From the NCBI RefSeq assembly GCF_014647675.1, contig NZ_BMPQ01000028.1:53689-117688 (forward strand): DNA of 64,000 nucleotides. The letters are read 5' to 3'. This document shows positions 16,069 to 24,015 of the stretch, piece after piece; the stretch's first letter is position 1, and every line of letters begins with the position of its first letter. Below the pieces are notes generated by a model, which saw only the letters and a list, made by a program, of their open reading frames with translations, searched no databases and was not told the origin of the DNA. Source of the DNA: Streptomyces flaveus. Lineage in GTDB: Bacteria; Actinomycetota; Actinomycetes; Streptomycetales; Streptomycetaceae. The position numbers and the translations under genes were made by a program.

Positions 16069-16115
16069 GGGACGCACGCTAGGGCCAGAGGCCCCGATCG
16101 GTCCAAGACATGGAA

Positions 16116-16134
16116 TGGCTGGTTTCGATAGCCA
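16116..16134. promoter_or_regulatory. Candidate LysR-type operator between sdhC and the LysR gene
   Basis: TGGCT (16116-16120) and AGCCA (16130-16134) form an interrupted palindrome that meets the loose T-N11-A LTTR pattern. It lies 48 bases before the sdhC start and 18 bases before the LysR start, the usual place for an autoregulatory LTTR site. Support is positional and by symmetry only. Confidence 0.45.
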
Positions 16135-16151
16135 AGGCCTATGGTGGCGGA

Positions 16152-17033
16152 ATGCAGTTCCAGCAGCTCCAGTACTTCGTGGCCGTCGCCGAGACCCGGC
16201 ACTTCACCAGGGCCGCGGACCTCGTCCATGTCGCGCAACCCTCCCTCTCCCAGCAGATCAAGGCGCTGGAACGGGAGTTGGGGGCGGATCTGTTCCTGCG
16301 CGCACGCGGCAACATCACGCTCACGGACGCCGGCGAGGCGCTGCTGCCGCTGGCCCGTCGCATCCTGGCCGACGCGGAGACGGCCCGGCACGAGGTGGGG
16401 GAACTTGTTCAGCTGCGTAGCGGGCGGGTCCGTCTCGGTGCGACCCCGAGCGTGTGCACGGGGCTGCTGCCCGACGTGCTGCGCGCCTTCCACGACCGGT
16501 ACCCCGGCATCCGGCTGCTGATCGAGGAGGGAGGTTCGCACGATCTCGTACGGGAGCTCGCTCGCGGTGCGCTCGATCTCGCCCTCGTGGTGCTGCCGCT
16601 GCCTTCGCCGTCACCCGCGCTGACCACGGTCGAGGTGCTGCGGGAGGACCTGGTGGTGGTGTCGTCGCCGGACGCACCCACGCCGGGGCGGGGTCGTACG
16701 GTGCGGATTCCCGACCTGGAGGGTGAGCGACTGGTCATGTTCCGGCACGGGTACGACCTGCGGGAACTGACCGTCGCCGCGTGTCGCTCCGCTGGGTTTG
16801 AGCCGGACTTCGCGGTGGAGGGTGGGGAGATGGATGCGGTGCTGGGCTTTGTGCGGGCGGGGCTCGGGGTTGCTGTGGTGCCGCGGATGGTGGCTACTCG
16901 GGCGGGGCGGGGGTTGCGGGTGACTCCGCTCGCCCGCCCCGGCCTGCACCGCACCATCGCCCTTGCCCACCGCAGCGATGTGGCTCCGCCTCGGGCGGCT
17001 CGGGAGCTTCAGCGGATGTTGCTTGAGAGGTGA
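16152..17033 (+). CDS. LysR-family transcriptional regulator
   Basis: This 293-residue regulator starts with MQFQQLQYFVAVAETRHFTR, the normal LTTR N-terminus, which fixes the ATG at 16152. The winged helix is residues 1-60 (AAQPSLSQQIK-like segment VAQPSLSQQIKALE), followed by the linker helix and a periplasmic-binding-type effector domain (LRLGATPSV-like RVRLGATPSVCTG, and VRAGLGVAVVPRM near the end). It is transcribed away from sdhCAB over an 83-base gap and is the likely regulator of that operon. The effector is unknown. Confidence 0.92.
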   Translation: MQFQQLQYFVAVAETRHFTRAADLVHVAQPSLSQQIKALERELGADLFLRARGNITLTDAGEALLPLARRILADAETARHEVGELVQLRSGRVRLGATPSVCTGLLPDVLRAFHDRYPGIRLLIEEGGSHDLVRELARGALDLALVVLPLPSPSPALTTVEVLREDLVVVSSPDAPTPGRGRTVRIPDLEGERLVMFRHGYDLRELTVAACRSAGFEPDFAVEGGEMDAVLGFVRAGLGVAVVPRMVATRAGRGLRVTPLARPGLHRTIALAHRSDVAPPRAARELQRMLLER

Positions 17034-17151
17034 CCCTTCGCTGGTCGTGGCGCCTCCGGGTGCGCCGTAGCACGGGATGCGCCGTTGCGGACTGCGGGTC
17101 CGTCGGGGCTGGTCGCGCCCGCGCGGCGGAGCCGCAAATCGATACAGCCCC

Positions 17152-17169
17152 GCGCCCCTAAAGGGGCGC
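17152..17169. terminator. Bidirectional hairpin between LysR and rmdA
   Basis: GCGCCCC (17152-17158) pairs with GGGGCGC (17163-17169) around TAAA. It lies between convergent genes whose stops are at 17033 and 17199. A second GC hairpin (GCGGC GGA GCCGC) lies about 25 bases upstream. Confidence 0.55.
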
Positions 17170-17198
17170 ACCGGGAACCGCGCGGTTTCACGGAACCG

Positions 17199-19337
17199 TC
17201 AGCCTGTCGCGTCCACCAACGCCAGTTCGTGGAGTCTGTCCGGTGGGCCGGGGCGGGCGTAGTACCAGCCCTGGGCCGTGTCACAGCCCAGGATCTTCAG
17301 TTGTTCTGCCTGGGCGCCCGTTTCCACGCCCTCTACCGTGACCGTGAGGTCGAGGCTGTGGGCGAGGGAGACGATGCCGTCAACAATCTTCAGGTCGACC
17401 GGGTCCGCCGGGAACTGCTGCATGCTCCGGGTGAAGGAGCGGTCGAGCTTGAGGATGCTGACCGGGAGGCGGCGCAGGTTGGCGAGGTTGGAGTAGCCGG
17501 TGCCGAAGTCGTCGAGGGCGATGTCCACGCCCATCTCGGCCAGGCGGCGCAGCGGCTTGAGGAGGTCGTCGTCGGCGCCGATCAGGGCGGACTCGGTGAC
17601 TTCCAGGCAGAGGGAGTTCGGTTCGAGGCCGGCGCGCTCCAGGATGTCGACCGTGTCCGCGACCAGGCCGGGGTGGGTCAGCTGGCACGGCGAGAGGTTC
17701 ACGTTGATACGGAACGGGCCCGCCTGTTCGCCGTGACGTTCCTGCCAGTCGCGGGCCTGGCGGACCGACTGTTCCAGCACCCAGCGGCCGAGCGGGACGA
17801 TGAGGCCGGTGTGCTCGGCGAGCGGGATGAACCGGTCGGGGCCGAGCACGCCGTGCTGGGGGTGCAGCCAGCGGACGAGGGCCTCGGCGCCTCGTACGCT
17901 GTCGTCGCCGAGGTGCACGAGCGGCTGGTACTCGATGAAGAACTCGCCGCGATCCAGAGCCGCGGGCAGTGCCGTGGTCAATCCGTGGCGGGTGATGGCG
18001 CGGGCGTCGGCCTCGGGGTCGGCGAGCTCGTAGCGGTTGCCGCCCGCCGACTTGGCGCGGTACATCGTGATGTCGGCGCTGCGCAGCACCTCCGCGGGGC
18101 CGCGTTCGCCGGCCGGGCCCTCGACGATGCCGATACTGCCGCGGACGGTCAGTTCCCGGCCGTCGATACGGACCGGGGTGACGAGGGCGTTCATGATGCG
18201 GTCGGCGAGCGCGTCGACCTCTGTCTCGGTGTCGGGCCCGGTGGTCAGCGCCACGAACTCGTCGCCGCCGAGCCGGGCGACCATCTCGCCGGGCGCGGTC
18301 GCGCAGGACTGCAGCCGGTCGGCGACCTCGACGAGCAGCCGGTCACCGGCGGCGTGCCCGAGGCTGTCGTTGATGGTCTTGAAGCCGTCGATGTCGAGAT
18401 AGCAGAGCCCGAAGCGCATGCCCTCGCCCGCGGACAGCGCCTTCTCGAGCCGCTCGAAGAACAGCGTGCGGTTGGGCAGTCCGGTGAGGGCGTCATGGGT
18501 CGCCTCGTACCGCAGCCGCAGATTGAGCAGCCGGCGTTCGGTGGTGTCCTCCATGAGGGCGAGCTGGTACTGGGGCCGGCCGTCGGCGTCACGCAGCAGG
18601 GAGACCGTCAGATTGGTCCACAGAACCGTTCCGTCAGGTCGGTAGAAGGCCTTCTCCACGTGGTAGTGCTCGCGCTCGCCGCGCACCAGCTCCTCGTACA
18701 GACGCCAGACTTGAGGAGCGTCGTCGGGGTGCGTCCAGTCGACCACCTTACGGCCGCGCACCGATTCCTCGGTGCCGCCGAACATCCGCAGCAGGGCCTT
18801 GTTCACCTGCAGGACGTTGCCGTCGAGGTCCGCGATGCCGATTCCGATGGCCGCGCCCTCGAACACCGCGCGGAGCCGCGCCTCGGTCGCGTGCAGCGCC
18901 TGAGCGACCACCCCCTGAGCCTGGAGGGCCGCTCGCGCGATGGCTTCCTGTTCGGCCAGCGTCCGCTCCCGCAGCGCCTCGGCGAACCCGGCGGCCATGG
19001 CGTGCTGCAACCGCGCCGAACGGCTGCGCAGGTCCTCCCGGGGTCCGTCCCCGCCGCAGTAGAGCACCAGGTAGGCGTCCACGCAGTCGAGTGCGCGGCT
19101 GAGCGCCTCCGGCTCTGTGCAGTGGGCGTCGATCAGCGCGGCGCCGACCGCCCGGCCCTCAGCCGCGTCGAACGTCCTGGCCCGCAGCGCCTCGCTCAAC
19201 CGCCGGGCGAGCGGCAGCAGTTCCCGCTCGAGCTCGGGGCGGGTCAGCGATGTCGCCGTGTGCGGGAAGACCGCCCGGCTCCAGATCGTCGCGAATCTGC
19301 GGAGTCTGTCTTCCGGCCCGTCCGGCTCCGCGGTCAC
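17199..19337 (-). CDS. rmdA: PAS-GGDEF-EAL c-di-GMP enzyme, RmdA-like
   Basis: A 712-residue protein: N-terminal helical region (1-150), PAS/PAC domain (about 150-268, ending LALMEDTTERR), GGDEF domain (LGGDEF at 356-361), and EAL domain (AEALVRW at 484-490, DDFGTG at 609-614, LKLDRSF, VEGVET). Both the GGDEF and the EAL motifs are intact, so synthesis and hydrolysis of c-di-GMP are both possible. S. coelicolor RmdA has this architecture and is a phosphodiesterase affecting development. The GTG start at 19337 overlaps the methyltransferase stop (GTGA), so the two are coupled. The name rests on architecture and remembered gene order. Confidence 0.85.
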   Translation of the reverse strand: MTAEPDGPEDRLRRFATIWSRAVFPHTATSLTRPELERELLPLARRLSEALRARTFDAAEGRAVGAALIDAHCTEPEALSRALDCVDAYLVLYCGGDGPREDLRSRSARLQHAMAAGFAEALRERTLAEQEAIARAALQAQGVVAQALHATEARLRAVFEGAAIGIGIADLDGNVLQVNKALLRMFGGTEESVRGRKVVDWTHPDDAPQVWRLYEELVRGEREHYHVEKAFYRPDGTVLWTNLTVSLLRDADGRPQYQLALMEDTTERRLLNLRLRYEATHDALTGLPNRTLFFERLEKALSAGEGMRFGLCYLDIDGFKTINDSLGHAAGDRLLVEVADRLQSCATAPGEMVARLGGDEFVALTTGPDTETEVDALADRIMNALVTPVRIDGRELTVRGSIGIVEGPAGERGPAEVLRSADITMYRAKSAGGNRYELADPEADARAITRHGLTTALPAALDRGEFFIEYQPLVHLGDDSVRGAEALVRWLHPQHGVLGPDRFIPLAEHTGLIVPLGRWVLEQSVRQARDWQERHGEQAGPFRINVNLSPCQLTHPGLVADTVDILERAGLEPNSLCLEVTESALIGADDDLLKPLRRLAEMGVDIALDDFGTGYSNLANLRRLPVSILKLDRSFTRSMQQFPADPVDLKIVDGIVSLAHSLDLTVTVEGVETGAQAEQLKILGCDTAQGWYYARPGPPDRLHELALVDATG

Positions 19338-20146
19338 GCCGTGCGCCCCACGCCGGCGAACCCGGAATAGGCATACGGATCCTCGTCCTCGAGTGCCGTG
19401 TCGGGCCGCCATTCCGGCATCGGCACCAGTCCGGGTTCCACCATGTCGTACCCCTCGAAGAACCGCGCGATCTCGTCGCGCGAGCGCATGATCAGCGGAT
19501 TGCGAATGTCCTTGTAGACGTCGACGGCACCTTCGGCCCGCTCTGGGGGAAGCGGGATGCCCTCATAGGAGGCGTGCGTGACGACGAGCAGGCTGCCCGG
19601 CGCAAGCGCGTCGCGCAGCTGGGCCACCGCCTCGTACGGGCCGTCCTCGTCCTCCACGAAGTGAAGTATGGCAACGAGGAGAAGCGCCACTGGCCGATTC
19701 TGGTCGATCAGGCGCTCAAACTGAGAACTCGCCAGGATCTCCTGGGGCTTGCGAAGATCGGCGGCGACGACGTCCGCGCCCTCGTTGCCCTCCAGGACGG
19801 CCTCGCTGTGCGCGACGGCGACCGGGTCGTTGTCGACGTACAGAACGCGCGCTTCGGGACTGGCGCTCTGGGCGACCTCGTGGACGTTGCCGAAGGTGGG
19901 GATGCCTGAGCCGATGTCCAGGAACTGGGTGATGCCCTCGTCCGCAGCGAAACGGACGGCCCGGCGCAGGAAAGCGCGGTTCGCCTGCATGATCTTCGGA
20001 AGGCCCGGCATGAACTCCATCGCCTTGCGGGCTGCTTCCCGGTCGATGTCGAAGTTGTGCGATCCGCCCAGGTAGTAGTCGTAGATGCGGCTCACGCTGG
20101 GCACCGAGATGTCGATGCCACGTGGGGCCCAGGCGGGACGCTCCAT
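19334..20146 (-). CDS. SAM-dependent methyltransferase, DUF574 family
   Basis: This 270-residue protein is of the actinomycete family PF04672. Typical segments are RIYDYYLGGSHNFDIDREAA, the SAM loop FLDIGSGIPT, and YVDNDPVAVAHSEAVL. The ATG at 20146 follows GGAGAG with 4 bases between. Streptomyces genomes carry many paralogues and their substrates are mostly unknown. Here the stop overlaps the rmdA start, which suggests that the amounts of the two proteins are tied. No promoter motif stands out in 20147-20320. Confidence 0.88.
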   Translation of the reverse strand: MERPAWAPRGIDISVPSVSRIYDYYLGGSHNFDIDREAARKAMEFMPGLPKIMQANRAFLRRAVRFAADEGITQFLDIGSGIPTFGNVHEVAQSASPEARVLYVDNDPVAVAHSEAVLEGNEGADVVAADLRKPQEILASSQFERLIDQNRPVALLLVAILHFVEDEDGPYEAVAQLRDALAPGSLLVVTHASYEGIPLPPERAEGAVDVYKDIRNPLIMRSRDEIARFFEGYDMVEPGLVPMPEWRPDTALEDEDPYAYSGFAGVGRTA

Positions 20147-20320
20147 CTATCTCTCCAACCGTAGGCGATCCGGTGTTCGAGCTGAGGCTACTGATCGCCT
20201 GCCAACGGGGCGAGCAGAAACGGAAATTGACCATCCGTTCCCGGTCACTGCCGGAGGCACATGCGCAATTGACGTCGTACGAAATCGCCCCGAAGCCCTG
20301 AGAGCGGTGAAAAACGGCCA

Positions 20321-20347
20321 ACCCCCTCCGTGCGGTGCGGAGGGGGT
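20321..20347 (-). terminator. Hairpin terminator after the repeat lipoprotein gene
   Basis: ACCCCCTCCG (20321-20330) and CGGAGGGGGT (20338-20347) are perfect 10-base arms with a 7-base loop. The position, 132 bases past the lipoprotein stop and upstream of the methyltransferase, fits factor-independent termination. The rest of 20147-20478 holds no gene that I can see. Confidence 0.65.
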
Positions 20348-20478
20348 GGACCGGGGGTTGTGCGGCTCGACCCCTTATCTGGGGCGTGTCAGTTGTCTGC
20401 CTCCTGTCGACTCCTCCCTTCCGTACCTTGAGTGCTGCGTGGTCTGTCGCGTGCGTGGTCTGTCGTGCGCGGTGCTGC

Positions 20479-21480
20479 CTACTTCTTGATCGCGCTGCCG
20501 TCGGGGGCCATGGCGTACCAAGTGCCGCCCACGCCCTGGCCGTTGATGTCGCCGGGCTTCTTGTCGCCCGCGAAGGTGTACATCGGCCAGCAGTCGATGC
20601 TCTGCTGCTTGAGTCCGTCCGGACGGTTCAGGACGACGTAGCCGCGACGGCCCTCGACCTTGTTCTCGATGCCCTTGGTGTCGGCGGCGTCGACCGGGTC
20701 GACGGTCGGCCACTTCTCCAGGCACTCACCGACGCAGTTCGACTTCATCGGCCACGGGACGTCCTTCTCGAAGCGGTAGACCGTCATACCGTTCTTGTCG
20801 ACGACGACCTCGCCCAGCTCAGGGTCCTGTCGGGTCGAAAGGCCGGGCCGGTCGGCGGCCTCCGCCCCAGCGTCCTCACCGGCGTCTTCGCCGGCTCCGG
20901 CCTCTGCGGCGTCCGCCGCCGCCTTCTTGCCGTCGGGCGCCGATGCGTACCAAGTGCCTTGCACACCCTGGCCCTTGGTGTCACCGGCCTTCGTGTCCTT
21001 CGCGTACCGGTAGAGCGGCCAGCCGTCGAGAGTCAGCTGCTTCGTACCGTCGGCACGGGTGACCTCACCGAGCAGCGTCTTGTCCATGCCCGCCGCAGCG
21101 GTGGCGTCCGAGGCCGGGACCGGGGGCCAGGCCGTGGCGCAGTCGCCTTCGCAGTTCGTCTTCGGCGGTGAGGCGGTGTCCTTGTCGAAGCGGTAGAGCG
21201 TCATACCGGCGCCGTCCGTGACCACTTCGCCGAGGGCCTTGTTCTTCGACACGGCAAGCTGGCCGGCGGTCTGCGCCTGCGCACCGGCACCGGCCTGTCC
21301 CGCACCTGGAGTGGGCGTGCTCGTGCCGGCCCCGTAGTCATTGCCCACCCCGTTGGCGGCGGGTGCCGCCCCTACGTTCTGGCTTCCCGTGGACTGGGGG
21401 GTGTCCGAGCCGCACGCAGTCGTCAGCGCCAGGGCCGCAGCGGCCGCTACGAGGGAGGCGCTCCGCCAGGAGGTCTTCAT
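20479..21480 (-). CDS. Lipoprotein with PF03640-type secreted repeats
   Basis: This 333-residue protein has a signal peptide with lipidation at Cys23 (ALALTTACGSD), so it should be anchored outside the membrane. A spacer rich in Gly/Ala/Thr follows. The rest is two tandem halves, each with a GEVV-D-GMT-YRF element, a TNCEGDC or SNCVGEC cysteine pair, a WP segment, a second DGWPLYRYAKD or DCWPMYTFAGD element, and QGV-GTWYA. These are the COG4315 secreted repeats of unknown function. ATG 21480 follows GGGGAG with an 8-base gap. It is divergent from a small secreted protein gene and may be part of a surface cluster with the sortase. Confidence 0.85.
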   Translation of the reverse strand: MKTSWRSASLVAAAAALALTTACGSDTPQSTGSQNVGAAPAANGVGNDYGAGTSTPTPGAGQAGAGAQAQTAGQLAVSKNKALGEVVTDGAGMTLYRFDKDTASPPKTNCEGDCATAWPPVPASDATAAAGMDKTLLGEVTRADGTKQLTLDGWPLYRYAKDTKAGDTKGQGVQGTWYASAPDGKKAAADAAEAGAGEDAGEDAGAEAADRPGLSTRQDPELGEVVVDKNGMTVYRFEKDVPWPMKSNCVGECLEKWPTVDPVDAADTKGIENKVEGRRGYVVLNRPDGLKQQSIDCWPMYTFAGDKKPGDINGQGVGGTWYAMAPDGSAIKK

Positions 21481-21821
21481 TTTGGGTAACTCCCCGCTAA
21501 TCACTCAGATGTTGCGGCGCACCACTGCGCCGCGTATGGCCCTAGGTACGGGTGAGAGCGCCGGGAGCGTTCAAGCGGCTCGCAAAATTCTTTGAGCAAC
21601 GCCTGTGAAACATGCGGCGTATGTGACTCGGCTGTGCCTCGGCATCCCCGAAATGGCTTGTTCTCGCCCCCTGGGCGCGTCGCGAGGGCAGCCGCTGGCC
21701 CATTCGGACTCCTGCGATCGCACCCGGTTCCGGACCTTTTTAGCGTTTCGACCATCGAGGTGCATGTACGACGCAAGCGGAAAAGGTCCGCGGCTGCTCC
21801 TCGGGACCAGGAGGATTCACC
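21481..21821. other. Divergent intergenic region between surface-protein genes
   Basis: These 341 bases separate the lipoprotein gene (minus) and the 172-residue secreted protein gene (plus) and must hold both promoters. Local AT-rich patches occur at about 21578-21592 (CAAAATTCTTTGAG) and 21736-21745 (CTTTTTAGCG). I see no gene, terminator or clear operator. Confidence 0.5.
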
Positions 21822-22340
21822 ATGCGCGCGGTACACCTCGCTTCAGCCGCACTGCTGGGCGTCGGCGCCCTGACCCTGGCCACTCCGGCGGCCTTCGCCG
21901 TGGATGGCGGCGACCGCGGGAACTCGTTCGGTTTCGATGTCTCCCCGACGACCGCCGCCGCGGGTGACCGCGTCACGCTGTCCGTCTGGGGCTGCGAGAC
22001 CGAGGTCGAGGTGTCCTCGGGTGTCTTCGACCCGGTGGTGATCCCCAAGGGGGAGCACTCGGCCGAGGCCGTCGTCGGCTGGGCTGCCGAGCCCGGCGCC
22101 GGGGAACCGGTGACCTTCCAGTGCGGGGAGGAGTACGGCCACAAGGACCTCACCATCGAGGCCGGGCAGCAGCCGGGTCAGTCGCACATGTACGCCCACA
22201 AGGGCGTCAACGCCGGTGTCGGCGGCACCTTCGCCGACTTCGACCTGGGCGACATCGGCCTCGGCCTCGCACTCGTCGCGGGCTCGGTCGGTGCGGCGTA
22301 CCACTGGTCGAACCGCCGCACCGCCGACGAGCACAACTGA
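21822..22340 (+). CDS. Small secreted, C-terminally membrane-anchored protein (first of two)
   Basis: The 172-residue precursor has a signal peptide of about 26 residues ending ATPAAFA, an extracellular domain of about 115 residues with two Cys, then a Gly-rich motif (VNAGVGGTFADFDLGD), a hydrophobic segment (IGLGLALVAGSVGAA) and a polar/basic tail WSNRRTADEHN. AGGAGG at 21809-21814 is 7 bases before the ATG. There is no LPXTG motif. The second protein, at 22432-22926, has the same layout. I do not recognise the ectodomain. Position near a class F sortase suggests a cell-envelope role. Confidence 0.8.
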   Translation: MRAVHLASAALLGVGALTLATPAAFAVDGGDRGNSFGFDVSPTTAAAGDRVTLSVWGCETEVEVSSGVFDPVVIPKGEHSAEAVVGWAAEPGAGEPVTFQCGEEYGHKDLTIEAGQQPGQSHMYAHKGVNAGVGGTFADFDLGDIGLGLALVAGSVGAAYHWSNRRTADEHN

Positions 22341-22363
22341 CGGCTCACCTTCCAGCCCGTCAC

Positions 22364-22413
22364 CTTCCAGCCCTTCGCCCCGGACCGTGTGGTCCGGGGC
22401 GAAGGGCTGGAAG
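22364..22413. terminator. 23-bp perfect-stem bidirectional terminator
   Basis: The arms 22364-22386 and 22391-22413 are perfectly complementary over 23 bases with a GTGT loop (arm begins CTTCCAGCCCTTCGCC). It lies exactly between two convergent genes ending at 22340 and 22432 and should stop both transcripts. Confidence 0.85.
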
Positions 22414-22431
22414 TCGTCAGGCCTTGCTTCG

Positions 22432-22926
22432 TCAGGCCCTGATCTCGGAGCGGCGGCGCATCCAGAACACCGCACTGCCGACGAACGCGAGGCCCATCAG
22501 TCCGCCGCCGATCGCCATGTCGGTCGGCGTGGCACCGCTGGTGATGCTGCCGCCGAGACCGCCCTGGGTGCCACCAATGACGGTGAACGCGTTGTCCTTG
22601 GTGAGCGTCTTTCCGTCGCAGTCGACCGTGATGTGGTGGGCACCGGGCCTGGCGGTCCGGTGGATGGTCGCAACCCCCTTGGACGTGCCGCTGCCGTGGT
22701 GGATCGGCCTGAGTTCCGTCCGCGGGAACGCGTCCGACGTCATGTGGCCACCCCTGGGGCACCCGTCGACTGTGACCGTCAATTGCCCACCCGGGGCGAT
22801 GGCGCTGGGTGTGGCGACGATGTTGCTCGGGTGGTCAAAGCCATCCCGGGCCGCGGCCGAGGGGGCAGCGAGACCGAGGGCGAGGACAGCTGTCGCAGAG
22901 ACCGCCAGGGCACGAGTGATACGCAT
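22432..22926 (-). CDS. Small secreted, C-terminally membrane-anchored protein (second of two)
   Basis: The 164-residue precursor begins MRITRALAVSATAVLALGLA, a signal peptide cut near residue 26 (SAAA). An ectodomain of about 90 residues has the beta-rich pattern ATPSAIAPGGQLTVTVDGC. The C-terminus is Gly-rich (TQGGLGGSITSGATP), then a hydrophobic span (MAIGGGLMGLAFVGSAVFW) and MRRRSEIRA. ATG 22926 follows GGAGG with 5 bases between; frames extending to 23073 are not supported. It shares layout and a GG-x-GG[ST] pre-membrane motif with the protein at 21822-22340. Function unknown. Confidence 0.8.
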   Translation of the reverse strand: MRITRALAVSATAVLALGLAAPSAAARDGFDHPSNIVATPSAIAPGGQLTVTVDGCPRGGHMTSDAFPRTELRPIHHGSGTSKGVATIHRTARPGAHHITVDCDGKTLTKDNAFTVIGGTQGGLGGSITSGATPTDMAIGGGLMGLAFVGSAVFWMRRRSEIRA

Positions 22927-23258
22927 GTGATCCTCCGCGGAAGGCGCCCCGGGAACCGTCCCCGGGTCGATCGGCGAGAGAACGCCTCCCATACAGACCC
23001 TCAGATGCCGTGCGCGGGGCCGCATTTCGAGAATGCTCCGTCCTGGTGAGTGGACACGCCGCGAGAATGGCACGTAATCGGATATTGCCGCAGGTCACGG
23101 GCCGTCAGAAATTTCTCTTACGCGGCGACTCGGATGGCGCACGGCCTTCGGAACGGCCACCCGTTCGCGCGTCTCCCGTCGCCTGCCGAGAGCCTTGGAC
23201 TTAGCTTTCTCGTACGCGCGAGTGACGTGGCGACGGCCATGTCGAGAGGGGTTTGCGA
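22927..23258. other. Divergent intergenic region before the sortase gene
   Basis: These 332 bases lie between the second secreted-protein gene (minus) and the sortase gene (plus). They must contain both promoters. I see no gene and no convincing symmetrical site. Confidence 0.45.
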
Positions 23259-23921
23259 ATGTCTGCGTCCGAGCTGGCCGAAGAGGAGGAGTGGCAGAGG
23301 AAGCGTGCTCCCTGGGGCGTACTGGCGCTTGTTCTGCTGACCGGTCTCGCACTTATTCGCAATGGTTCGGGAGAGTTCGACGTGGGTCCTCCGCAGCCCG
23401 CGACTGCCGCAGCCGCGGAGAGCAGCGCGCCCGCGAAGGTCCGCCCGAGCGGACCGGCTCCGCTGCCGTTCTCCGAGGTCGACCGCATCAGCATCCCCGC
23501 GATCCAGGTCGACGCCCCCGTCATGCCGGTGGGGCTCGACATGGCGGGCTGGGTGGACGCGCCCCCGCCGGAGGACCCGAATCTCGCGGGCTGGTTCACC
23601 GGCGCGGTCTCGCCCGGCGAAAAGGGCACGGCCGTCGTGGTCGGGCATGTGGACAACAAGCAGGGCCCCGCCGTCTTCTACGGTCTCGGGTCCCTCCAAA
23701 AGGGACAGCGCGTGGAGGTCATGCGCAAGGACGGGAAGCTCGCCGTATTCGAGATCTACGGCATCGAGGTGTTCGAGAAGAACAACTTCCCCGGCGACCG
23801 TGTCTACGGCGACACCGGAGTTCCCGAATTGCGCGTCATCACCTGCGGAGGCGGTTTCTCCCAGCAGAACGGCTACGACGGGAACGTCGTCGTTTTCTCC
23901 CGCCTGATCGAGGTTCGCTGA
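23259..23921 (+). CDS. Class F sortase
   Basis: This 220-residue transpeptidase has a cytoplasmic N-terminus (residues 1-19), one membrane segment (about 20-34), a Pro/Ala-rich linker and the sortase barrel from about residue 72. The catalytic residues are His130 (VVVGHVDN), Cys196 (RVITCGG) and Arg215 (VVFSRL). ATG 23259 follows GAGAGGGG by 7 bases; a TTG two codons earlier is less likely. Class F sortases are actinobacterial and their sorting signals are poorly known. No canonical LPXTG protein occurs in the window. The two small tail-anchored proteins just upstream are candidate partners, by inference. Confidence 0.9.
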   Translation: MSASELAEEEEWQRKRAPWGVLALVLLTGLALIRNGSGEFDVGPPQPATAAAAESSAPAKVRPSGPAPLPFSEVDRISIPAIQVDAPVMPVGLDMAGWVDAPPPEDPNLAGWFTGAVSPGEKGTAVVVGHVDNKQGPAVFYGLGSLQKGQRVEVMRKDGKLAVFEIYGIEVFEKNNFPGDRVYGDTGVPELRVITCGGGFSQQNGYDGNVVVFSRLIEVR

Positions 23922-23968
23922 GCGTTCCCCGGCCGGGCGGGCGAAAGTCTCGTAAAGTCCCGTGGAAT

Positions 23969-23996
23969 TCCGCCGGCTCCCCGTTGAGCCGGCGGA
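23969..23996. terminator. Bidirectional hairpin between sortase and deacetylase
   Basis: TCCGCCGGCTC (23969-23979) and GAGCCGGCGGA (23986-23996) pair perfectly with a 6-base loop, between convergent genes ending at 23921 and 24016. Confidence 0.7.
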
Positions 23997-24015
23997 TTCT
24001 CGTCTTCTCGTCGGT

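Noticed and set aside
22140..22340. LPXTG sorting motif in the small secreted proteins
   Set aside because: No LPXTG, LAXTG or similar pentapeptide is present; only the Gly-rich patch, span and basic tail are seen.
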